The translations under genes and the position numbers were made by a program. From the NCBI GenBank assembly GCA_002299195.1, contig DBOA01000018.1:1-5342 (forward strand): a DNA stretch of 5,342 bases. Direction: 5' to 3'. The notes beneath the pieces were generated by a model that saw only the letters and a program-made list of their open reading frames with translations, was not told where the DNA came from and did not search any database. The stretch comes from Sphingomonadales bacterium UBA658. GTDB lineage: Bacteria; Pseudomonadota; Alphaproteobacteria; Sphingomonadales; Sphingomonadaceae. Of the stretch, positions 1 through 5,342 are shown piece after piece; within the stretch, counting starts at the first letter, position 1; each line of letters begins with the position of its first letter.

Positions 1-548
1 GGTGCCGGATCATATTCCAGCGCGAGCTGGATGGTGCGTGCAACATCTTCGCCTGCAATGTCTGAAATCAGTTCTAGCGCGAAGTCGATGCCCGATGTGA
101 CGCCGCCTGCAGTCACCAAATTGCCGTCGCGGACCACGCGCGCTGGCCGATGCGTTGCGCCAAACATCGGCAACAAATGCGTATATGCCCAGTGGCATGT
201 GGCTTCTTTGCCGCGCAGCAAATCGGCAGCGCCCAATATGAAGGCACCGGTGCACACGCTGGTGATATATTGTGCCCCGCGTGCTTGCGTGCGCACGAAG
301 TCGACGATCTGCGCGTCAGCAATCGCGTCACGCACACCATGACCGCCCGGCACGCAGATTATGTCCGCCTGCGGGCAGTCTGCAAAACTGGACCTAGGGA
401 GAATAGAAAATCCGCTATCGGTGGTGACCGCCGCGCCCGTTTTGCTGACGACATGAACATCCGCGCCCGGCAATCGCGAGAGGAATTGCACGGGCCCTGT
501 GAAATCGAGTTGCGTGACATTGTCGAAGAGAACGAAGACGATATTCAT
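1..548 (-). CDS. DJ-1/PfpI family protein, probable isonitrile hydratase (3' end outside window)
   Basis: The reading frame stays open from an ATG at 548 to the window edge (182 codons plus two bases), so the C-terminus is missing. The visible protein has the DJ-1/PfpI fold signature: an N-terminal strand followed by QLDFTGP (residues 13-19), CVPGGHG (65-71), the nucleophile elbow TSVCTGA with Cys99 (96-102), HWAY (119-122) and TAGGVTSGIDFALEL (146-160). Compared from memory with Pseudomonas isonitrile (isocyanide) hydratase, Asp15, Cys99 and Thr100 match its Asp17, Cys101 and Thr102, and LEYDPAP matches its C-terminal LEYAPAP stretch. That enzyme hydrates isonitriles to N-substituted formamides in the cytoplasm. 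It is usually about 230 aa, so some 45 residues are probably missing. An in-frame TAA four codons upstream makes this ATG the first possible one; the Shine-Dalgarno is poor (AGGG about 12 nt upstream). A GlxA-type regulator with an AraC domain beyond the edge cannot be fully excluded. Confidence 0.88.
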   Translation of the reverse strand, partial: MNIVFVLFDNVTQLDFTGPVQFLSRLPGADVHVVSKTGAAVTTDSGFSILPRSSFADCPQADIICVPGGHGVRDAIADAQIVDFVRTQARGAQYITSVCTGAFILGAADLLRGKEATCHWAYTHLLPMFGATHRPARVVRDGNLVTAGGVTSGIDFALELISDIAGEDVARTIQLALEYDPA

Positions 549-573
549 GCCGTCTGCTTACCCTGCACGCGGC

Positions 574-609
574 AAAAAACAAAGGGCCGCCGGATTTCTC
601 CGACGGCCC
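574..609 (-). terminator. Rho-independent terminator of the thiolase transcript
   Basis: Read on the minus strand, GGGCCGTCGGA and TCCGGCGGCCC form an 11 bp stem with a single T-G wobble, closed by a GAAA tetraloop and followed directly by the T-rich run TTTGTTTTTT. On the plus strand the wobble becomes a C-A mismatch and no T run follows, so it acts in the minus direction only. It begins 21 bp after the thiolase stop codon and its T run ends 25 bp before the start codon of the DJ-1/PfpI gene, so those two genes should be largely uncoupled. Confidence 0.9.
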
Positions 610-630
610 AAAGGTCGCAAATTGTATCGA

Positions 631-1818
631 TCAGATAAGCTCGATCGCCAAAGCCGTCGCTTCGCCGCCGCCGATGCACAGCGATGCCAGGCCGCGTTTC
701 TTGCCATGGCGCTGAAGCGCGGCGACCAAGGTTGTGATAATCCGCGCACCCGATGCACCAATGGGATGACCCAATGCCGTGGCGCCGCCATGAATATTAA
801 TCTTGTCATGCGCTATGCCAAGATCGTGCATTGCAAACATCGCGACGCAGGCAAATGCTTCATTCATTTCGAACAGGTCAACGTCGGCGATGGTCCAGCC
901 AGCCTTTGCCAAGCATTTGTTGATTGCACCGACCGGAGCGGTGGTGAATGCCGATGGCTCCTGCGCGTGCGCGGCGTGCGCGACGATACGCGCAATCGGT
1001 TTTTGTCCATTGGCGTCGGCGACCGATTGGCGCGTGAGCACAAGTGCGGCGGCACCATCTGAGATCGACGAACTGGTGGCGGCCGTGATCGTGCCGTCCT
1101 TCGCAAAGGCTGGCTTTAGCGTTGGAATCTTGTCGGGCATGCCTTTGCCGGGTTGCTCGTCGGTGTCGACAATCACGTCGCCCTTGCGTGTGGCAACGGT
1201 TACAGGAACGATTTCCGCTGTAAACGCGCCGTCTGCAATCGCGCTTTGCGCGCGGCGCAGCGATTCAATGGCGTATGCGTCCTGTGCTTCGCGCGTCAGC
1301 TGATATTCATTCGCGGTGTCTTGCGCGAACGTGCCCATGGCGCGGCCCGCCTCATATGCGTCTTCAAGGCCATCGAGGAACATATGGTCATAAGCGGTGT
1401 CATGCCCAATGCGCGCGCCGCCACGGTGCTTTTTGAGCAAATAAGGCGCGTTGGTCATGCTTTCCATGCCGCCGGCGATGACATAATCGACTGAACCAGC
1501 GGCGAGTGCCTCGCTGCCCATGATGACGGTCTGCATGCCCGAACCGCATACCTTGTTCACCGTCGTTGCTTGCACAGATTTGGGTAGGCCCGCTTTAATC
1601 GCGGCCTGACGGGCAGGGGCTTGGCCAAGGCCTGCTGGCAATACACAACCCATGTAGATGCGCTCAATCGCCGCGCCGTCGACGCCAGCGCGTTCAACGG
1701 CTGCTTTCACCGCAGTCGCGCCAAGGTCGGTCGCAGAAACGTCTGCCAAAGCCCCTTGCATGGCCCCCATTGGGGTGCGGGCGTAGGACAGGATGACGAC
1801 AGGATCGGCGTTGTGCAT
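631..1818 (-). CDS. Thiolase family protein: acetyl-CoA C-acyltransferase / beta-ketothiolase
   Basis: This 395-residue protein is a full-length thiolase (family usually 390-400 aa). It catalyses CoA-dependent cleavage of 3-ketoacyl-CoA to acetyl-CoA and a shortened acyl-CoA, or the reverse condensation, in the cytoplasm. The acylated nucleophile is Cys91 in NKVCGSGMQ (88-96). The other catalytic motifs are NEAFA (319-323), GHPIGASGAR with His351 (350-359), and CIGGGEA with Cys381 (381-387), in the positions of Zoogloea thiolase Cys89, Asn316, His348 and Cys378. A CoA-loop region, DHMFLDGLEDAYEAGRAMG, spans 144-162. The position of the acetoacetyl-CoA-thiolase His156 is Ala160 here, and that of Met288 is Phe291, so strict acetoacetyl-CoA specificity is uncertain. 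The start is supported by AAGGA seven bases before the ATG. The gene lies 83 bp downstream of the acyl-CoA synthetase on the same strand and ends at a strong terminator; it may have its own promoter. Confidence 0.95.
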   Translation of the reverse strand: MHNADPVVILSYARTPMGAMQGALADVSATDLGATAVKAAVERAGVDGAAIERIYMGCVLPAGLGQAPARQAAIKAGLPKSVQATTVNKVCGSGMQTVIMGSEALAAGSVDYVIAGGMESMTNAPYLLKKHRGGARIGHDTAYDHMFLDGLEDAYEAGRAMGTFAQDTANEYQLTREAQDAYAIESLRRAQSAIADGAFTAEIVPVTVATRKGDVIVDTDEQPGKGMPDKIPTLKPAFAKDGTITAATSSSISDGAAALVLTRQSVADANGQKPIARIVAHAAHAQEPSAFTTAPVGAINKCLAKAGWTIADVDLFEMNEAFACVAMFAMHDLGIAHDKINIHGGATALGHPIGASGARIITTLVAALQRHGKKRGLASLCIGGGEATALAIELI

Positions 1819-1842
1819 GGGAGATTCCTTTGATTTTGATTT

Positions 1843-1860
1843 GCCGCCTTATAGGGCGGC
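1843..1860. repeat. 18 bp near-perfect palindrome upstream of the thiolase gene
   Basis: The arms GCCGCC and GGCGGC flank a TATA-centred core; only one symmetrical pair of positions (7 and 12) breaks the palindrome. It covers the candidate -10 box of the thiolase promoter. No T run follows on either strand, so it does not look like an intrinsic terminator. It could be a repressor operator or an RNA hairpin in a readthrough transcript. Confidence 0.5.
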
Positions 1861-1876
1861 GCAGGATCAAAAACAA
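1848..1876 (-). promoter_or_regulatory. Candidate sigma70-type promoter for the thiolase gene
   Basis: On the minus strand TTGTTT (1871-1876) is separated by 17 bp from TATAAG (1848-1853). The -10 matches consensus at five of six positions; the -35 matches only at TTG. A start near 1841 would leave a leader of about 22 nt containing the AAGGA ribosome-binding site. Readthrough from the acyl-CoA synthetase gene is an alternative, since no terminator is visible after it. Confidence 0.4.
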
Positions 1877-1901
1877 ATGTGAATCAGCCCAGTTTGCTGC
1901 G

Positions 1902-3638
1902 TTAGAACAAGGCCTTCAAATCGCGTTTCAGGATTTTGCCATTGGCGTTGCGTGGCAGGGTATCCTGCGTGAAGATGATCTTCACGGGCACTTTGAATTT
2001 TGCCAATCGTGCGCTGACATATTCGCGCAATTCATCCTCGCTTGCGGTCATACCGGGCGCCAGATGGACCACAGCTGCGGGTTCTTCGCCGAGTGTCTGG
2101 TGCGGAATGCCAATCAGCGCGGCATCGGTGACCGCGGGATGTTCGTACAAGATGTTTTCGACTTCCGACGAATAGATGTTCTCTCCGCCGCGAATGATCA
2201 TGTCCTTGGCGCGATCAACGATGAAGCAGAAGCCTTCGTCATCCACGCGGGCAAGATCGCCTGTGCGCACCCAGCCATCGACAAATGTTTCTGCGGTGGC
2301 GTCTGGACGGTTCCAATAGCCTTTGACGATTTGGGGGCCGCGTGCCCACAATTCACCGACTTCGCCAACAGGCAATTCAATCTGGCCATCCTCTGACATG
2401 ATTTTCACGTCCGAGACTGCAACGGCCGGACCACAGCTGTCGGGACGATTCAAATAATCTTCGGCAATATGCGAGGTGACCGTTGCCATGGTTTCGGTCA
2501 TGCCCCAGCCATTGCCCGGAAATGCGCTAAATATTTCGTAGATCTTGCTGACAAGCTCTGGCGCGGATGGTGCACCGCCATAGCTTATCGCGTCGATTGA
2601 GCTGAGGTCATATTTCTCGCGGTCGGGGTGCTCGATTAACTGCCAAGCGATGAACGGCACGCCGCCCGTGGCGTTGATCTTTTCGCGCTCGATAATCTCG
2701 AATGCTTTCACCGTATCCCATTTGTGGAGGAGTACGATCTTGTGCCCTGCTTGAATCGTCGGAATCATGGAAGCCGAACACGCGGTGACATGGAACATTG
2801 GAATGACAAGCAGGCTCGCCCTTATGCTGGGTTCGGGCAAAGGATCGCCACGACGCAGCATAGTCGCAGCGCCAGAATAGGCGCTGGAAAAGCCATTGGT
2901 CAGCAGGTTGCGGTGCGAACCCAAGGCGCCCTTTGGCTTGCCGGTCGTCCCGCTGGTGTAGAAAATGGTAGCGGCGTCATCTGGCGCAATCGCCACGTCA
3001 GGCAATGGCAGGTCAGCCAAATCGGCGTAATTTTTGGGGCTGCCAATGATGCTTTCGAGCGTGATGGCGGGCTCCGCCATTGCCGCTGCCCCCGCGCGTG
3101 CGACCATGACATGCGCAAGTGCAGGCATTTCTGCTTTATAGGGCGATATGCGGTCCCAGCGTTCTGCGTCGCAGATCAGAACCGTTGCACCCGAATCGGC
3201 CAAACCAAAGGCAAGCTCTTCACCGGTCCACCATGCGTTTAACGGCACGACAATCGCGCCCGTCACTGCGGCCGCAAAAAAGGCGACTGGCCATTCAGGC
3301 AGGTTGCGCATGGCGAGGGCAACGCGGTCGCCCTTTTTTACGCCGCGTTCTTGCAGCGCATGCGCGAGTGTCGCCACCGCGCGGTGCCAAGCTGCGTAGG
3401 TGACGCGTTCATCCTCATACACCACAAATTCGCGGTCACCGAATGATGCATTGGCGTGCGCGGCCAGCACAGCGAGATTGGGTAAGGCGTTTTTCCAGAC
3501 GCGTGTTGGCACGCCTTCAATCTCGGCCGTTTCCATTTCGAACGGCATGCCAGGAGCACATAATGCAGCCTTGACCTGATCTCGCGTCATGACGGGCCAA
3601 CCCGCAGGTGGCGTCCACTTTTTACCGGCCTCGATCAT
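1902..3638 (-). CDS. Class I AMP-forming acyl-CoA synthetase (fatty-acid-CoA ligase-like)
   Basis: A 578-residue adenylate-forming enzyme that converts a carboxylic acid, ATP and CoA to acyl-CoA, AMP and PPi. The family motifs occur in order: the phosphate-binding loop YTSGTTGKPKG (227-237), PMFH (280-283), GWGMTET (377-383), RTGDL (458-462) with the ribose-binding Asp461, the hinge DRAKDMIIRGGENIYSSEVE (475-494), and the C-terminal LPRNANGKIL with the adenylation lysine Lys568. All catalytic residues are present, so it should be active. The N-terminus carries a segment of about 50 residues (PGMPFEMETAEIEGVPTRVW, 29-48) that I associate with a subgroup annotated as long-chain fatty-acid-CoA ligases; the chain length or aromatic nature of the substrate cannot be read from sequence. 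The start is supported by GGAGAG just upstream of the ATG. It is transcribed divergently from the aldehyde dehydrogenase, whose product acid it may activate, and is followed by the thiolase. Confidence 0.95.
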   Translation of the reverse strand: MIEAGKKWTPPAGWPVMTRDQVKAALCAPGMPFEMETAEIEGVPTRVWKNALPNLAVLAAHANASFGDREFVVYEDERVTYAAWHRAVATLAHALQERGVKKGDRVALAMRNLPEWPVAFFAAAVTGAIVVPLNAWWTGEELAFGLADSGATVLICDAERWDRISPYKAEMPALAHVMVARAGAAAMAEPAITLESIIGSPKNYADLADLPLPDVAIAPDDAATIFYTSGTTGKPKGALGSHRNLLTNGFSSAYSGAATMLRRGDPLPEPSIRASLLVIPMFHVTACSASMIPTIQAGHKIVLLHKWDTVKAFEIIEREKINATGGVPFIAWQLIEHPDREKYDLSSIDAISYGGAPSAPELVSKIYEIFSAFPGNGWGMTETMATVTSHIAEDYLNRPDSCGPAVAVSDVKIMSEDGQIELPVGEVGELWARGPQIVKGYWNRPDATAETFVDGWVRTGDLARVDDEGFCFIVDRAKDMIIRGGENIYSSEVENILYEHPAVTDAALIGIPHQTLGEEPAAVVHLAPGMTASEDELREYVSARLAKFKVPVKIIFTQDTLPRNANGKILKRDLKALF

Positions 3639-3658
3639 GTTCTCTCCAATATACGCGT

Positions 3659-3682
3659 CATGCTTTGTGCATGTTGGACATG
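3659..3682. repeat. Overlapping inverted repeats with three CATG cores, candidate operator
   Basis: Two inverted repeats share an arm. CATGC (3659-3663) pairs with GCATG (3669-3673) across 5 bp, and CATGT (3670-3674) pairs with ACATG (3678-3682) across 3 bp. They sit 21 bp from the synthetase start codon and about 75 bp from the ALDH start codon. The arms are only 5 bp, so chance occurrence is possible. Confidence 0.3.
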
Positions 3683-3746
3683 TCGATACGCCAAAATGGT
3701 TTTCATTTGCAACGCTTCACGCTAGCAATTCATCAACGGGTTAAAT

Positions 3747-3752
3747 GGAGAG
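3747..3752 (+). promoter_or_regulatory. Shine-Dalgarno GGAGAG that fixes the ALDH start
   Basis: GGAGAG lies five bases before the ATG at 3758. An in-frame ATG exists at 3608, but it lies inside the opposite-strand synthetase gene, has no comparable site, and would add 50 residues that do not resemble any ALDH N-terminus. Another ATG four codons downstream (3770) has no such site. Confidence 0.8.
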
Positions 3753-3757
3753 AAAAA

Positions 3758-5179
3758 ATGACCGCAAATATGCAGACTGTGCTAGAAAAGCAGCGCGCAG
3801 CATTTACCGCAGCTATGCCAGAATCGATGTCGGTCCGCCGTGACCGTATCGACCGCGCGATTGCGATGTTGATCGATCATGCGGAGGATTTCGCAAAGGC
3901 CGTTTCTGCTGATTTCGGCCATCGTAGCCGCGAACAAACGCTGCTGACGGACATCATGCCGTCTGTGAGCGCGATGAAACATGCCAAGAAGCATTTTGAA
4001 AGCTGGGCAAAAGGTGAAAAGCGCAAGCCAACATTCCCGCTAGGTCTGCTCGGTGCCAAGGCCGAAGTCGTTTACCAACCAAAGGGCGTTGTCGGCGTTG
4101 TTGCGCCATGGAACTTCCCCGTTGGTATGGTGATGGTCCCGATGGCAGGCATTCTCGCCGCCGGTAACCGCGCGATGGTCAAGCCGTCCGAATTCACCGA
4201 GCGCGTGTCGGCATTGTTCGAAGAGCTCGTACCAAAATATTTCGCTGAAGAGGAAATGGCCGTTTTCACTGGCGGCGCTGAAGTCGGCATGGCGTTTTCA
4301 AAGCTGGCATTCGACCATATCATTTTCACCGGCGCGACGGGCGTGGGCAAGCATATCATGCGCGCGGCAGCGGACAATCTCGTGCCCGTGACGCTTGAAC
4401 TTGGCGGCAAATCACCGACGATCATTGGCCGAAGTGCGGACACGAAAAAGGCTGGCGAGCGTATTGCCCTGGGCAAGATGATGAACGCGGGCCAAATCTG
4501 CCTCGCGCCTGATTATTTGATGGTGCCCGACGACCAAGAGCATGATGTCATCGCGGCGGTGAAGGCTGGTGCAATCGCGCAATATCCCACTTTGCTGCAC
4601 AATGACGATTATACATCGGTTGTGAACGGCCGAAATTATGAGCGGCTTCAGGGCTATCTGGACGATGCGCGTGAAAAGGGCGCTGAACTGATCGAAATAA
4701 ATCCTGCGGGCGAAGATTTTGTCGGATCAAACGGCAACAAAATGCCGCTGACGATTGTCCGCAATGTCACCGACGACATGAAAGTGATGCAGGAAGAAAT
4801 CTTTGGACCGATTCTGCCCGTCATGACCTATTCGTCGATGGATGAGGCGATTGATTATGTGAATGCACATGATCGTCCGCTTGGCCTATATTATTTCGGA
4901 ACGGACAAGGCCGAGGAAGAACGCGTGTTGTCGCGGACCGTCTCCGGCGGCGTAACGATCAACGACGTCGTCTTCCACAATGCGATGGAAGATCTGCCCT
5001 TTGGTGGAGTCGGGCCGTCGGGCATGGGCAATTATCACGGCGCGGACGGGTTCAAGACCTTCAGCCATATGCGTGCGGTCTATCGTCAGACCGGCGTCGA
5101 TGTTGCCGGGATTGGCGGATTCAAGGCGCCTTATGGCAAAGCGACGCTGAAGACACTCGCTAAGGAACTTAAGAAATAA
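3758..5179 (+). CDS. NAD(P)-dependent aldehyde dehydrogenase, coniferyl aldehyde dehydrogenase-like
   Basis: A 473-residue member of the ALDH superfamily that oxidises an aldehyde to its acid with NAD(P)+. Visible motifs are APWNFP with the oxyanion-hole Asn119 (116-121), VKPSE with Lys142 (141-145), the Rossmann-loop FTGATGVGK (190-198), LELGGKSP with the general base Glu214 (213-220), NAGQICLAPDY with the nucleophile Cys248 (243-253), EEIFGP (346-351) and PFGGVGPSGMG (414-424). The short N-terminus, GHRSREQTLLTDI (54-66) and the NAGQxCxAPDY form place it in the class-3-like group that includes fatty aldehyde and coniferyl aldehyde (CalB) dehydrogenases. Many proteins of this group are annotated coniferyl aldehyde dehydrogenase, so the substrate is not settled. 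There is no C-terminal membrane anchor, so it should be cytoplasmic. It is divergent from the acyl-CoA synthetase, which could activate its product. A tRNA gene follows on the same strand 74 bp downstream. Confidence 0.95.
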   Translation: MTANMQTVLEKQRAAFTAAMPESMSVRRDRIDRAIAMLIDHAEDFAKAVSADFGHRSREQTLLTDIMPSVSAMKHAKKHFESWAKGEKRKPTFPLGLLGAKAEVVYQPKGVVGVVAPWNFPVGMVMVPMAGILAAGNRAMVKPSEFTERVSALFEELVPKYFAEEEMAVFTGGAEVGMAFSKLAFDHIIFTGATGVGKHIMRAAADNLVPVTLELGGKSPTIIGRSADTKKAGERIALGKMMNAGQICLAPDYLMVPDDQEHDVIAAVKAGAIAQYPTLLHNDDYTSVVNGRNYERLQGYLDDAREKGAELIEINPAGEDFVGSNGNKMPLTIVRNVTDDMKVMQEEIFGPILPVMTYSSMDEAIDYVNAHDRPLGLYYFGTDKAEEERVLSRTVSGGVTINDVVFHNAMEDLPFGGVGPSGMGNYHGADGFKTFSHMRAVYRQTGVDVAGIGGFKAPYGKATLKTLAKELKK

Positions 5180-5180
5180 G

Positions 5181-5221
5181 GATGCGCTTGCATCGGGGCG
5201 GAGGCTCGGTTAGAGGAGCCT
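5181..5221 (+). other. Two short hairpins after the ALDH gene, weak terminator candidates
   Basis: GATGC/GCATC with a GCTT loop (5181-5194) directly follows the stop codon, and AGGCTC/GAGCCT with an 8-base loop occupies 5202-5221. Neither is followed by a T run, so termination before the tRNA gene is not assured. They may simply protect the message end. Confidence 0.3.
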
Positions 5222-5224
5222 GCG

Positions 5225-5249
5225 CTTCAACGGGTTCGCCCTGACGAAG
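5225..5249. repeat. Imperfect inverted repeat, possible degenerate REP-like element
   Basis: CTTC (5225-5228) pairs with GAAG (5246-5249), and inside it GGG pairs with CCC around a TTCG loop (5232-5241), separated by unpaired bases. The core TTCGCCCTGA followed by CGAAG resembles, from memory, a common intergenic repeat of sphingomonads in which GCTTGT sits between these two parts. It lies just upstream of the tRNA gene. Confidence 0.3.
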
Positions 5250-5253
5250 ATGT

Positions 5254-5337
5254 GCCCCAGTGGTGGAATGGTAGACGCGCTGGATTCAAAATCCTGTTCC
5301 GAGAGGAGTGCCCGTTCGAGTCGGGCCTGGGGCACCA
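5254..5337 (+). tRNA. tRNA-Leu, anticodon CAA
   Basis: A complete 84-nt class II tRNA decoding UUG codons. The acceptor stem is GCCCCAG (5254-5260) with CTGGGGC (5327-5333), discriminator A at 5334 and CCA encoded at 5335-5337. The D arm has a GTG/CGC stem with GGTAGA in the loop. The anticodon loop TTCAAAA is at 5285-5291 with CAA at 5287-5289. The long variable arm TTCC-GAGA-GGAG (5297-5308) is typical of leucine tRNAs. The T arm is GCCCG-TTCGAGT-CGGGC (5310-5326). The anticodon stem CTGGA/TCCTG contains one T-T mismatch (5281 with 5295). I see no clear promoter for it upstream. Confidence 0.97.
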
Positions 5338-5342
5338 CCACA

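Larger units (their letters stand above)
3639..3757. promoter_or_regulatory. Divergent intergenic region controlling acyl-CoA synthetase and ALDH genes
   Basis: These 119 bp separate two start codons pointing away from each other, so promoters for both genes should lie here or slightly inside the genes. I could not identify a convincing -35/-10 pair on either strand: TATATT on the minus strand abuts the Shine-Dalgarno and would give an almost leaderless message, and TTAAAT on the plus strand has the same problem. Overlapping inverted repeats at 3659-3682 are possible regulator sites. Confidence 0.5.

Noticed and set aside
1..548. Truncation of the DJ-1/PfpI gene as a pseudogene.
   Set aside because: The frame is open to the first base of the window with family motifs throughout; the missing C-terminus is a window-edge effect.
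31..1062. Plus-strand open frames of 103, 162 and 187 codons across the left part.
   Set aside because: They lie antisense to the hydratase-like and thiolase genes, show no recognisable domain, and have arginine- and cysteine-rich compositions typical of shadow frames.
1843..1860. The palindrome as an intrinsic terminator of the synthetase gene.
   Set aside because: No T run follows the hairpin on the minus strand (it is followed by AAATCAAAATC) or on the plus strand.
1830..2396. A 188-codon plus-strand open frame antisense to the synthetase C-terminus.
   Set aside because: The opposite strand carries the conserved adenylate-forming C-terminal domain; the frame has no known motif and no ribosome-binding site that I can see.
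3608..3757. N-terminal extension of the ALDH from an in-frame ATG at 3608.
   Set aside because: It begins inside the opposite-strand synthetase gene, lacks a ribosome-binding site, and encodes 50 residues unlike any ALDH N-terminus, whereas the ATG at 3758 has GGAGAG five bases upstream.
5202..5221. The AGGCTC/GAGCCT hairpin as a strong terminator of the ALDH gene.
   Set aside because: The stem is only 6 bp with an 8-base loop, and the sequence after it (GCGCTTCAACGGG) has no T run.

Overview
The window reads as chromosomal DNA from a moderately GC-rich proteobacterium. Protein style (a MFLDGLEDAYEAGR-type thiolase, a PGMPFE-type acyl-CoA synthetase, a CalB-like aldehyde dehydrogenase) and codon use suggest an Alphaproteobacterium, possibly a sphingomonad. 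The lineage is inferred from memory of these families, not from a search.

Layout from left to right. (1) The left edge, minus strand, holds the first 182 codons of a DJ-1/PfpI-superfamily protein resembling isonitrile hydratase; its 3' end lies outside the window. (2) A strong intrinsic terminator for the next gene sits only 25 bp upstream of that start codon. (3) A complete minus-strand thiolase (395 aa) follows. (4) An 82-83 bp gap contains a near-perfect palindrome and a possible promoter. (5) A complete minus-strand class I AMP-forming acyl-CoA synthetase (578 aa) comes next. (6) A 119 bp divergent intergenic region separates it from (7) a complete plus-strand coniferyl-aldehyde-dehydrogenase-like ALDH (473 aa from its Shine-Dalgarno-supported start). 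(8) After about 74 bp with small hairpins, the window ends in a complete tRNA-Leu(CAA) with an encoded CCA.

Taken together, the three complete enzymes suggest catabolism of an aldehyde: ALDH oxidises it to the acid, the ligase makes the CoA thioester, and the thiolase would remove acetyl-CoA at the end of a beta-oxidation round. The hydratase and dehydrogenase steps would have to come from elsewhere. The substrate could be a fatty aldehyde or a phenylpropanoid aldehyde; the sequence does not decide.

I found no mobile element, CRISPR array, phage gene or clearly novel system. The most useful second looks are the regulatory arrangements (terminator just ahead of the hydratase gene, palindrome over the thiolase promoter, inverted repeats in the divergent region), the unusual substrate-pocket residues of the thiolase, and the U-U mismatch in the tRNA anticodon stem.
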